64,000 bases of DNA from Bolinopsis microptera (lineage: Eukaryota; Ctenophora; Tentaculata; Lobata; Bolinopsidae), in NCBI RefSeq assembly GCF_026151205.1, contig NC_087077.1:9787983-9851982 (forward strand), read 5' to 3'. The translations under genes and the position numbers were made by a program. The notes beneath the pieces were generated by a model, which saw only the letters and a list, made by a program, of their open reading frames with translations, ran no database searches and was not told the DNA's origin. This document shows, one piece after another, positions 1 through 12,800 of this stretch (its first letter is position 1; each line of letters starts with the position of its first letter).

Positions 1-138
1 TTTTGTCTCTGACCCTGATCTTATACACAACCTTTCTCTCTCCACGCTCCATCCTCGTAATCCTGATACACTCGTTTGGATGTGTGTGTACATTATGTTC
101 TATAGTTGCATCTGGCGTAGATAGGACTTAGTTCTGAC
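1..138 (+). mobile_element. 3' end of an RTE-like LINE
   Basis: The last bases before position 124 read like the C-terminal tail of the LINE found complete at 56401-57017: both end with codons for a short Gly-Val-Asp-Arg-Thr motif followed by TAG, then a few bases and a (GTA)n tract. The rest of the element lies off the left edge. Microsatellite 3' tails in place of poly(A) are usual for RTE-clade LINEs. The assignment rests on the shared terminus and not on a full-length comparison. Confidence 0.6.
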
Positions 139-141
139 CTT

Positions 142-192
<51 letters not shown>

Positions 193-240
193 ATAGTAGT
201 AGTAGTAGTAGTAATAGTAGTAGTAAGGTAGTAGTAGTTG
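139..240 (+). repeat. (GTA)n microsatellite, LINE 3' tail
   Basis: About 30 GTA triplets with a few AAT interruptions follow directly on the LINE terminus. The second LINE copy also ends in GTA triplets (57029-57043), so this looks like the element's own tail extended by slippage. Confidence 0.85.
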
Positions 241-3200
241 TAATGTTCAAAAATGTGCGTGATATTTTTGGGGGGTTTTCCGACTTTTGTTAATTGAGCT
301 ATTGCGTAAAAACCATATGTGATTATACGGTTTATTCATTTTCTTTGCTTTAATTACACTGACTAGTGACTGTATATCCTTTATCCTTATGCGTTATGTG
401 TGTTTTACACTTTCTCGATATCCTGTGTTGTAGTTCGTCATATTTATCTTAAACATTGTTTGCTAGTGATATAGACTAGACTAAAAACATATTTCAATAG
501 TTATATCCTTTGTCCTTACTTGAGTTGACACCTAGTTTATTTCGAGTTTGATTACAACATTAACCATTTTGTTTTTTGTTCAACCATTCGATTGTAAATT
601 TGTTGAGTTTTTTTGCAATTATCTTGCGAGGGAATTATATTTACTATGTTTCTCACTTGCCGAATTATTCTCACTGACACCCCAAAAGTAGTGATAATAT
701 GTCAACTCTAGTGTTTACACGTTTATAATTGCTGAAGTTATTATAAGCCAACCGTTTTTTGTCTGACTATGGCAGACTTTTTCGTGGAGAAGCCAGACGA
801 GGATTTGAAGAGATCATCTAATAATGCAGGAGGTGATGCTCAGGTAAATATTTTGTAATTTTTTCTTATAGTCTGGTGAGATATGAACAAATGAAATGTT
901 TACCTGCTTTTCATGGTGGCGGGCTGTATAATTTGGGTCCTCTCCATTCTCCATTGTCCAACTTTTTATAAAAACATGTTAGAGAGTTAGTGACTGCAAA
1001 TTATATGTCATCTTAGTGTAAGTTTCAACTATCAAGTGCAATGACTCACGTCTCTCGATCAGTGACGTTCGATTTATCATGAGAACAATTAAGTGCATAA
1101 GTGCCCGAAAAATTTGCTTAAACAAAACAAGCGATTAAAAAGGAATCATTATTAACAACATATTCAAATTAATGATCAATGCCGATCAACTGATTATGTT
1201 CGTGTGAACGGTGTAAAAGGTAAAATTAGCATAAGCAAGTACTCAATGAGGATGATCCAGAGGAAACTCAAGGCAATAAGACAATACGTATGTCGTCAAA
1301 AGGTCTCTGCGAACCTCAAGATTCTGCAATGTTCCCTTTGAATCGTAAAAGCTTTTGTTAACAAAGAAGCTTACATAACATATGCGTGTAATTTAACTGA
1401 ATAACTAGATGGGATAGTCAGAAGAAGAGTCGCGGGTTTGGTATTCTGAGTGGAGTTCGAGCTTGGATGGATTTATTTAATTTTGGAATCAGAGACAGCT
1501 TTAGTTTCATGGTGAAATAACGACTTAGACCAGACCTGCTTATTTTTTCAAGGTCTACATATATGTGGCCATTTCAGTTAATTGGAACCTATCGGAAAGT
1601 CTCTACGATGTTTTGGCGTGGCCAAAAGGTCGATTTTTCAAGTCTGAATATTTGGGCTAGAATTTTTAATTCTACAGACCTTGGAAAGGCCCTAAAAATA
1701 TTCAACCCTCTACTATGAAATGCAGGCCTAGGTGTATAAATGACCAGACTATTTTCATTACTTACATACTTATAATTATTAAAACTGTAAATAAACTTTA
1801 AATTTTTTTCAATTTGGATTATACCGTGAATTTCATGATCGCTCTACTTCAAAGTAGCTTGCCATGAAGCAATTAACCTTACGTATATTAAGTGTACATA
1901 AACCACATTACAGAGCCGATCGATATGGCGCCAAGAAATAGTTATTTTTTACGTAATTGAACAATGAACATGAAATTACGCAATGATGGTCATCAGTATT
2001 CAGTACCTTTACATGTGCGCTGTACTAAAATATACCAAGTAACTTTGTGAAGTTGAATTAATATTCACACAGCTGTGACTGACTTGAGCTCACTATGCTA
2101 GTAATATTTTACCGAGGTAACACCTGGAGGTACCACTAATACTTTCATTTGTTTCCGATACATTCTAATCTAGTGCTGCGAGCCTGTTTGCTTCTTATCG
2201 TGTTATTAGAAATCAGAGGCAACATGTAGGTGTTTTTGCAAATAGTGCGATTCCAAATTACAAAACACCGCAATTAATTTGAACAATTTAATTTGCCAAA
2301 TTTGCAGCCTTTTAGCACTTTTATGTTAGATTATTCAGCAGCGTAGAATATAACGTTGCATTACACGATTGTTGAGTTTAATACAATTATTAACTTATAA
2401 GATTAATATCTTACATTGAGTTTCCTGGAAATGCAAAATATATAAATCTAGAATAACCCTCATAGAAGTTTTGATGGGCATGATGAATGGGGCTAGTTGT
2501 GAGCAATGAGCATAATCAAGGCAGAGTATTCAATATTCGTACTATAACTTTACAACTAAACATTAGATTCCTACTCATTGTGTGTATAAGCTAAAATTCC
2601 TGCAAACTATAATATCATCTAAATGTAACTATAAATATAATATATCTAATCATAACTAAAGTGACTCAATTTCAATTTCTTTTCTTGAGGGTCATTGATT
2701 ATAAGTCTCCATTTATTAGGGAGCACAGGATTATGTAAGGGTGGGGGGGGGGGGAATGGAATTCCGCCAATTATGGAAACAAACTCACCATCACAAACCT
2801 GCCTCAATCTACTGAACAAATTCGAGCGTGCTAAATCACTCTACAAGTACAAGTACAGTCGATCTTCGAGATTGTTCTAAAAGGGCCCCCGACAGTTGAG
2901 ACCAACTTCATTCGTTGTATTTTCGGACGCTGATTCCGAGTCACCCCCCCCCCCCCCTCCCATGACATAGGGTTAAAATAATCCCCTGACGAGATATTGG
3001 CGAAAAACTGTCTCAATCACGTGATATGACCGTATAAGGAAGTTAGTCTAATTTCTCGTTAGGGTTACGGTTTCAGTATATGCTTTTGTTAAGGATTGGG
3101 TTAGGGTTAGGGTTGGGATCAGATTAAAGGGTTAGGGTTTCGAATAGTCGTTCAGGACCAGCTTGAGAACGGGTTGAAAAAGTCACGTGACAGTCGAGTG

Positions 3201-3824
3201 TAGAGTGATTAATCATCATCCGAACAAATTGTCAAAAACTTGTATTGTTACGTTGGCACTAAATTTGGTTTTACAGCTATTTTTATAAATTTGAGGTTGA
3301 AAGTTTTAAATCTTTCAATTGGCAATGCCAATAATGTTGATACATTTGATATATGCCTGTTTTAATAATTGACCTGAGTCTTTGATATTTGTCCAAAAGT
3401 TCTAAAGATCCAAAATTAATTCAGACTGGGAGAATCGCCTTTTTGGCCACACCCGTGTTATATTTATATATATTATGTAGTTATCTCAGCTTCTGAACAT
3501 TTTAGAGACTTTTGGATAGGCTCAAATTAACCGCACTGGCCACATTTATCCACAACATATGAAATAACATATTATGCCAATTGCCACAATGACAAAATAC
3601 CTAATTTTTTAGTTATAGGCCAAAAAGTGATTTTAGGCACACGCTGACAGTGACAAAATTTTGATAAAAACATGTCAAAGATTTCTAAAATTTTAAAACT
3701 AACCGCGATGGACATTATATCATTTATGTACCTAGGTTATTGACTTGAGGCTTTAATAATTAACCTAGTAGTACAGTAGTAGTAGTAGCTAATTATATAA
3801 GTTACATTAGTATATTGCCACGGT
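241..3824. other. Mostly non-coding stretch upstream of the TRP gene
   Basis: No convincing gene is seen. One candidate upstream exon begins with ATG at 769 and runs to 843, where a GTAAAT donor follows; it would encode 25 residues in phase 0 and could join the TRP gene through an acceptor at 3836. A G-run (2732-2754) and a C-run (2943-2959) are present, and short TTAGGG-like units lie near 3100-3140. The rest is AT-rich with no structure I can name. Confidence 0.4.
769..843 (+). CDS. Candidate 5' exon of the TRP-like gene
   Basis: An ATG-initiated open stretch of 25 codons, rich in Asp and Glu, ends at a GTAAAT donor in phase 0. The exon at about 3837 can be entered in phase 0, so the two would splice in frame, but the 3836 acceptor has a poor pyrimidine tract and the ATG at 3825 could equally start the protein. 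It could also belong to an unrelated transcript. Confidence 0.3.
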
Positions 3825-6800
3825 ATGGAATTTGAGGAAGACCAAACGGTCGAAGCGGACTCATTTCAACAAGAGTTTATGACGAAGGCATCACCCAAAA
3901 TAAAGGTAGCAAGAACCGTCACCATTTCTAACTTGCTAAATCTTGAATTACCAATATCTGAGTACGATTTACGCAGCTCCATGGACGTAGATAAAACTCA
4001 GTGAACACTTCATTACAAAACCTCTTTTTTCAGGAAGGTCCGAAACACGGCTTACCAAAGAAATTCAAGCACTTATGGGATTTGTTGACGTGGCCCTCAA
4101 GGTCGTATAGAAGGTTTGAATGGTGGTGCATCTCAAAGTTCCTTAGCACAAAAGATATCAAACGAGACCGAGTGACCCTGAAACTCCACGAGAAGTACAA
4201 GGAGCATCCTCAGCTGCAGCTGTTGTATTACTTTAGAGATTTGGCTTTAACTACTAAAGTAGAGGAGACAGTGAGTACTTTCTTATCAGATTGATAACTA
4301 TTGGGTTAAACCAACTTAGAGTTGACATGAGGTTGTTCCAGTGGCTGCCTTATCACTATAACCACTTTCGTCAACTCTTCCTCTTTCACATACTGGCCCC
4401 TTTATACAGACCGACCAGAACTGATAATCATTGTCACCCCTGGTGACAATGATTATCAGTTCTGGTCGGTCTCCTACTTGTACCTTTATAACCTAACCAC
4501 TAACCAGTAATAACCCCTCGCCCACTCAGGTAAAAGCCAACTTGTCAATGATAAAGAAGATGATCCAGGATGGAGCTGACATACATGCCTGTGATGACCA
4601 GGGACAGAATATCATGCACGAAGTAGCTCGCTATCACGATGCTGAAATTTGTTATTTTTTTCTCAAACACAACGTTAATCTTAATTTAGGTTGGTAAAAG
4701 ATGAAAAAGTCTGTACTTACAATTCGTGCAATACGGTATAGATTGCCTTTATTGCCGTTTCGTGACATGCCTCATATATAATATACAACAGGCTGTCTAG
4801 ACTACAACTCTTAGTAAAGCCACAGCGGCCCAAAAAATGAACAGACTTAAATATTCAATGTCTACTGTCTAGACGCAACGGTTCCGATAGTCGCTCGGTT
4901 TTGAAACAAAATGGAAAATGACCATTCAGTATACGGATCGATTGAAGTAATTTGATTCTGTAAGAATGAGCTAGGCATGAGCAAACTTGAACATTTGTCA
5001 TAGTAAGGTTACAGAATTAGCATGATTGTCGAGAGCGCTTCTTGATTTCTGTTCTTCATAGAACTTGGAATTCTACTTAGGTATTTGTTAGATTAGTAGC
5101 GATATTTTTTGTGGATGAATTCATTTTTTAAAGCTTCACTTTTCACAGAAAGTGACTATAGTGTGACCCCACTGCACGTAGCAGCTGCCTTCAACAACTC
5201 TGCTGTTGTAGAGATCTTGGCAAGTAATGGAGGTTTACTGGAGTCCACTAACTTTTACATGCTCCAGACCGCTCTACATTACGCTGCTCGGTATAATTCT
5301 CCTAGCTCGGTGAAGAAGCTAGTCGAGATGGGCTCTGATATTGAAGCCAGGTAATTTTAATTAGATAATTGATTAACATCGGATAGGGTACACATCTTAA
5401 CTTTTCATCATTTGAACTAAATAGAAGCCTCTCGGAAGTATCAGTACGAGTCAGCATAATACTTTGAGGGGCTGATATTATGCTCATAACAATTGGTCAA
5501 TCATATAGCTAGAAATTCGACTTTTTAAATTTTCATAAGATGAACTGATCAATAAGTCTAAAAAACACCACCATAATCCGAATGATTTCCAAGAACCCAC
5601 TTCCAATGATCTGAATGATATCCTACTCCTATTATCCGTTTATCTGTAGGGACTACAGAGGACGAACGCCCCTGTTACTGGCTGCAGAACTGGGCAGGAT
5701 GAGTGCAGGTGCCATGTTGTTGGAATGTGGAGCTAAGGTTTATGCCATCGACTTTACTGGAATGTACGGAATCAGTGCTATGGTGGACAAATGCCCTCCG
5801 CTTGCAATCAAGGTTGGTCATCATCATAGAATTTGATAATTAGTCAGCAAATTGAAGTTACAGTTGATTAGTGCTTTCTAGGAAAATTCTAAAAGCACAT
5901 TTTGATTTTAAGAATTGACCATGACAACATTTCAGGCTTTGGATCAGTGTGTTGAGAAGGATTTGAGGAACAGGAAACAGTACTACTCCCTCCAGTTTCT
6001 AGAACCAGTCACTCTCTGCAATGACTCTGTATGTATTGGTTTACCTAGGGTGCAAGCCACAACTAACTTTCTTTAAACTACGGAATTAGAATTAGTCAGC
6101 CAATCAAAATACCCATTAAAATCGATCCAATCATTACCGGATAACTTTTAATCGATTCTACGGTCAAAATAAGTTTTAAGGAAAATATTATCAAATTTCC
6201 TAGCGTTTCGAGTGGAATTAATAAGGCTAATTATTATCAGAGATCTCTGTTGCCGCTAATTCTAAATCGTTGATTGATCGGGTCGATGCTATCAAGACTG
6301 ACGTCTGACACAACATGAGATTACGCATGACGCATCAGATTTCTCTCGCTCCTAATTATCCATGAATATCCAGCCATTATCTTTTTCACCATCACTGATG
6401 AATGTAGTATTAATTGGCCATTACAATAATGAGGCATTTTATCACAAGTAATTGTTACACTGCAATTTTAAGGCCACGTTTCACACTTAAGCCACCGTAA
6501 TCCGATCCGTCGGGCTGGAAATCTAGCTGATTAGCTAATTAAGACTGTCAAACTTCATTACCTAACTTAACTACTTGTGGGCTTAAGATGGGAAGTATTT
6601 TATCATTGGATCCAATTGCACGTAAAGTCCGATGAATTTGAACCGTTAATTACCCAATGAGCATTCCACGCCTTATTTACCAGTGTATAAAGATGTATAC
6701 AGTTATCGTTATTTCGTATTACTACTTTTGCATCCGAAATTATAATCGTTTGTCCATCTAGCGTTACTCAAATCTACTGTTGCGTTGTCGTCAACGATGA

Positions 6801-9800
6801 ACACGAGAAGAAAATCAGGACTTCTAGGGGTCTCGACTCCGAGCCATATGACCGACGAATCATTCTACAGTTACTACAACCTAAGAAAACATCTTGGGAG
6901 CGGTGGTTACGGTATGGTGTGGGCATGTGAGGAGAAGCAGCGGCCCGCTAAGATGAGTGCCGTTAAGATTGTATCTGAAGCGAAGTGCAGGCGTAAAACT
7001 TATTGCCCTACTCGTGATTGCGATGTGCCCGACGAAGTTGCACTTTGGATGCCCCTTTCTCACCCTCTCATCCTTTCCCTCAACGATGTATTTTACGAGA
7101 GCTTCACTGGACATTGGTACCTTGTCACAGACTATGATCCTGACGCTTATGATTTGTTTCATTTTGTAGAGGTGAATGGTCGTTTTAATTCAAAAGATGC
7201 TGCAAACGTTATCAGTCAAATTATCGAAGCTGCATACTACCTGGCTCAGCAAGGGGTGGATCACAGGGATATCAAAGACGAAAATATTCTGTACAATTAT
7301 AAAACAAGGCAGATCAAACTCATTGACTTTGGATCCGCATCGATCCTCACAACAGACTCCTACAGAAGTTACCAAGGGACGGACGTTTATCTACCTCCAG
7401 AGTACTACCACTTTAAGTGCTACGATCCATTTCCGGCTTGTGTGTGGTCCATCGGGTGTCTTGCCTACGTGTTATTTACGGGACACTGTCCATTTAATAC
7501 TAAGAAGGATGTTCTAGAGTTCGAATCCCTGCAGTGGAAGGTTGACAAGAAGACTCTCAGCAGTCAAGGAGTGAACTTTATTGAAATGTGCCTTGAGGCG
7601 GACCCCAATCGGAGGATCGACCTGGGATCCTTGATCCATCATCCATGGATAAAAATGTACAGTTGAAAATACAAGAGAAATGTTTAATCGAGGATTATAT
7701 ATTACATGTATATTATATGTATTATAATTGTTCAAATATACGTTACGATAGGCATAACATTTAAACGAGAATCTTGTTAATTTTGTTGATGGATGTCAAC
7801 ATTTGGGATTAATTACTTCATGTTGTTACTATGAACCGTTTTTCAGTGATTCAATATGAAGGTGTCACGAGATTCTTAGAAATTAGAAATTATAATTTCA
7901 CATGCAACTTTAACGGTTTTGTAAAAAAAAGTGTAGCTTATTTTGACCAAAGTAAAAAGTAAATGACCACCTGCCAGAAGAAGAAGTTAATAAGTTGTAA
8001 TTCTGGAGGATCAATAACAGAGTTGGTGTTTATACTTACTTTAGGCGATCTATCCTTGCTCGAAATGGAAATGGAGAATGGCAATCAATTCTTTTTCGAA
8101 TCTTTTCCACGGATGAATTTATTTTGAAATTTTGAAGGACATTGAAGTATGTAACTAGTACTGTAGTAGCCTGTAGTCATACAATTCGTTTCAGTGTGCC
8201 AAGACCACGTTTACTGTGCTGGAAGAAACCGTCAGAGCAGGAAGCTCTAACCTGGAGATCGTAAAACACGAGATGATACAGAAAATCATAGACGTTAAGT
8301 GGAGGCAGTTTGGAAGAAGAGGTATTTCTATAATTTAGAATTCGGTCTAAATCAAAGTTTCAATCTCTGAAAAAGCGCTTTTTTATGCACTTTCATCTTT
8401 AGATATTTTATAAGAGACAAACCTTTAAAATATTGTTGCAGGATACATCAAAGAACTGGCTGCATACGTCATTGTGCTGATAAATTGGAGTTTGCTTTGT
8501 CTTTTCAACCCCATTCGGCTCGGTAAGCTTATAGTTTGAAGATTCGGCCGATTCTTTTGCATAACAATAATTAATGATAAAACGTTTTTGCTAACGGATC
8601 AGATGGCGCCAATCTATCCGATGATAACAAGGTCTAGTATGTCCTATAGATACTCGTGTGAGGCACATGGTGCAACATAAACTGATAAAGCAGAACAGAA
8701 TCTACAAACTCATTTCAGAGGATGATGATGGTCACAATGATAAAGGAATACAATACGTTGAGATTGCTAACGAAATTCTGACAGTAATGTTCTTTTTCTA
8801 CCAGGTATGTGCAGTAGTAAGAACTGTTCGTTTATTAAATAATGTTTTATCGACTGCATTTGATCATCGACCAGAAGATTTTGGACCTTTTCTAGTACGC
8901 ACTGATGATGTTCAAAAGTTTATTTGGAAACCGCACGTACAGTAGAGTAATTAATTAATTAAGTTGCTTCACAAGTTTCATGTTTCTTTTTTAAATTCCA
9001 CCAATTTTAATAAACTGTCTTATCAATAATAATATTAATAGGCATTCGATGAAGCAAGAGAAATGAGAACAAACATGAGGAGACACAAAAACTTTGTGAT
9101 GCAGCGGTTGAAGCAACTTGAAATGGAGTTTAAGTATCTCGAGCTACTGTCAGAAGAGGAAAAAGAATATTTGCACAATGAACAAGAGCTTGTCCGGTAT
9201 AAAATCTTAAAATTACATAATTTGACTAGATAATAAATATTTGTATCATATTTTATAACATCTAAGTATTCCTTTATGTGCTCGATCTCTGTAAGCATAA
9301 CCAACAAATTCCAAACTGTGTAATATGCCATCTTAAGAGTCGTATGATACATGAGGCCATAAATGATACTGCGCCACCTTAGATTTCGATTGAGGAAATT
9401 GATTTGATTTACTGAATAAAATTTCTATATCTATATATATATATTAGATAAATATAAATTAATTTCAGCAAATCTGCGAGTTTGTACACGTCTGACTACT
9501 GGAACATATTTGATTGGTTCTCAATTTTTCTCATGCTGAGTAAGTGAGGCTACAATTATTATATTTATCCATAAGATGAAGATACAGACAATATTTATTA
9601 ACCTTTTGGGGAAGACACTAATAACCCTACTAATAACCCCACTAATAACCCCACTAATAACCCCACTAATAACCCCACTAATAACCCCACTAATAACCCC
9701 ACTAATAACCCCACTAATAACCCCACTAATAACCCCACTAATAACCCCACTAATAACCCCACTAATAACCCCACTAATAACCCCACTAAGAACCCCACTA

Positions 9801-12800
9801 ATAACCCCACTAAGAACCCCACTAATAACCCCACTAATAACCCCACTAATAACCCCACTAATAACCCCACTAATAACCCCACTAATAACCCCACTAATAA
9901 CCCCACTAATAACCCCACTTATAACCCCACTAATAACCCCACTAATAACCCCACTAATAACCCCACTAATAACCCCACTAATAACCCCACTAATAACCCC
10001 ACTAATAACCCCACTAATAACCCCACTAATAACCCCACTAATAACCCCACTAATAACCCCACTAATAACCCCACTGATAACCCCACTAATAACCCCACTA
10101 ATAACCCCACTAATAACCCCACTAATAACCCCACTAATAACCCCACTAATATCCCCACAACCCCACTAGTATTCTAACAAAGTTCCCCCGCAGTAACACT
10201 GGTGGTACATTTCCTTATCAAGTACGCGTTCCCGCAGTATACGGTAAATAGAGGTATCCTCCTCTCGATTACCCTCGTTATTGTTTGGTTAAAGATGTTC
10301 AAATACTGCAGAGTCTTGGAGACACTGGGTAAGTAATGTTTACATTCAGGTGTTGCATAATCTCATAATTAATTAGGTGTTGCAACTTGCATAATTAATT
10401 AGGTGTCGCATAATTAATTAGGTGTATTTGCAAGGGGAGCTGGAACAGTCGTAAATCGTAATTACGACACAGTCAGTACTCAGTAGTAGTCATCACGATG
10501 TAATTAAATTGTAGATATTGTATTTGCTTATTAAAGATGTATCTTGATGTATTCATGATACAAAATACCAAATTCAATCATGTATATTCAGTTGTTGAAC
10601 ATTTTATCTAGAAATTAAGTTTTCTCGCTTCGTATTTGCTGATAATGAGCGTCCCCTCGGATCAGACTGCTATAGCTGCAGTATCATAATTTTGTACGAA
10701 TACTGCAAAATAACACAAGTTAATGATGATAACTATTGCAGGTCCATTTTGCGTTATCATCGCATCTCTCCCGATGGATTTCATAAAGATTGCTACGGTT
10801 TACATCATTCTGTACATACCCATGGTAAACAAATTTCTTGTTGTTAAATTTGAATTAACAAATAACTAAATTTGAGTATTTTTATAATGCCCAATTAAGT
10901 TAAGAAATCATCAAGTATCAACCAAGATTATCGATTGTGATGAGTTAGGCATTTAATTGTCTCCAATCTGCACAGGTGTATTTGTGTTCTATCACGTCTT
11001 TTGTGGGCCTTATAGTCAAAAAGAATTATATAGTTCCAATTTTGAAGAAAGATTTTATGGGAACCTAAAACAAGTATTATTATATTATTATTATTCACAA
11101 GAGACCGTGGATTATATTATAAAATATCTAAAATATCATTATATTATAAAATATTTGAAATATCATACTCACAGGTGTGCTTGTTCTATCATTTCTTCTC
11201 CGGACCGTATAATGAAGATTTATTATTAAATGAAGATTTTGATGAATCTTTATACGGGGATCTTCCACAAGTATTCTTCACGGGTGAGTAAGTTAAGGAA
11301 TGTAAACTGTTAAGATTAATTCTAGTAGTATAATAGTGGTGGTAGTATGGTGTGGAGGAATCGGTGGCAACATGCCTTTTTGGTTATTACTTGCAAAGTA
11401 AAATCTCTATGATTTGCACGAAAAAGATCGAAATGCAGATTATTCTAACTGTATAAGATTTTAGCGGTGCATATTTGTAGGTTAACAATTTTTTACTACG
11501 GATAATCTTAAAAATCACATTATTTTCTTTTTTCTTTTTTTTTTCTGTTTAAATTGTTTTTTGTTTTATCAACTTCAAAATTAGGAGATTAGGTTTGTTC
11601 TAAATTAAAGTTTTAAAAAGATGTCAAATATTCAGTGTTTGTGTACACGCTTGTGGGAGATTACGGGTACGAAACCCTAAAGCAAATAACCTACAAGAGA
11701 CTGCAACCAGAGTACTTTCCATTCACGCAGATCATCATTGCTTACTGGATTTTAGTTTCTGCTGTGCTGCTCCTCAACATCTTCATTGCTCTTATGTCAG
11801 GTGAATTTTAGGACTCATTCATTCAGACATATAGCAGAGAAATCGATATAGTTATAATCATTCTTATTAAGTGAGATAAGAATTTGTAACCGTAGTAAAT
11901 CACTTACACTCTAATAACGATCTACAACTATGACCTTAGAGAGAGTTGGCGTGAGAGAGAGTTAGCGTGATCTGAAACTATTCACTGATCACTCACCGTT
12001 TCACTTCCACAGATACATTTGCAAGAGTTTACGAAAATGCACTGGTAGTTTCGCAGTTTGAACGAGCAGCTATGATAGTGAGCATAGAAAACAAGCTTCC
12101 TAGCTACTGGAGGAAACATCACCTAATAGGTATGATGATTTTGGTACAAAATAACTTATTATTCTACAATTTTCAGCCTGTGAGGCAATTTCATTAAAGT
12201 TATTTCTACACATTAAGTACACAATATAATCACGGAGATAGGGTCCTCAAATGGAAAAATCTGGCTTACATAAAATGTCAAAGATCTCTAATGGAAACAA
12301 ATTCCGGCAGATATTTCTTACAACTACGCGCCTGCAGCAGCGTTTTATGATGACGACGATGTGCGAGATGATGACAGCTTTGAGGATGAGGTTTACAGAT
12401 TTATTTATTCCAAGTATTTGATTTAATCATTTGTTCATTGTTTTAACAAGTATTCGATTTACTTTTGTTTATTGTTTTTACAAGCATTTTAAAAACTTAT
12501 CTGAAGCAACACATCAATTAACATTACTATTATCAACGCAGGTAAAAGCAGCCCGCGACACACTAACATCCATAGTGACAAAGCAACAAGCGAACACAGA
12601 AGCTAACCTAGTGAAATACGTAAAGCAGAAAATGCAAATCCAGCAGGAGCTGATCACTGCTATTTTAGAGAAAGTTGAGAGTCAGAGCGTAAGGTAGAGG
12701 GCGCTGAGCTGTGGGGCTAGCTGATCAGATTGTGATTTTAATAGGTGATGAGTTGTTCCTCTTCTTACAGATCTGCAGTTTTGAAGTTTACAAGAACTGC

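Noticed and set aside
3095..3150. Telomere-like TTAGGG units
   Set aside because: Only a few imperfect copies; too short for a telomere or a clear interstitial telomeric repeat.
4408..4472. Hairpin as a miRNA precursor
   Set aside because: The stem is perfect and the loop only three bases, unlike normal animal precursors; without small-RNA data this is not supported.
9576..10169. 197-residue ORF of Ile-Thr-Pro-Leu repeats and opposite-strand Gly-Leu-Leu-Val ORFs
   Set aside because: They arise from a 12-bp minisatellite in a TRP intron; the flanking channel exons splice in phase around it.
12542..12697. Stop at 12695-12697 as the end of the TRP channel
   Set aside because: A consensus donor (GTAAGG) at 12689 precedes it, and two more exons follow in phase, so the stop is probably intronic.
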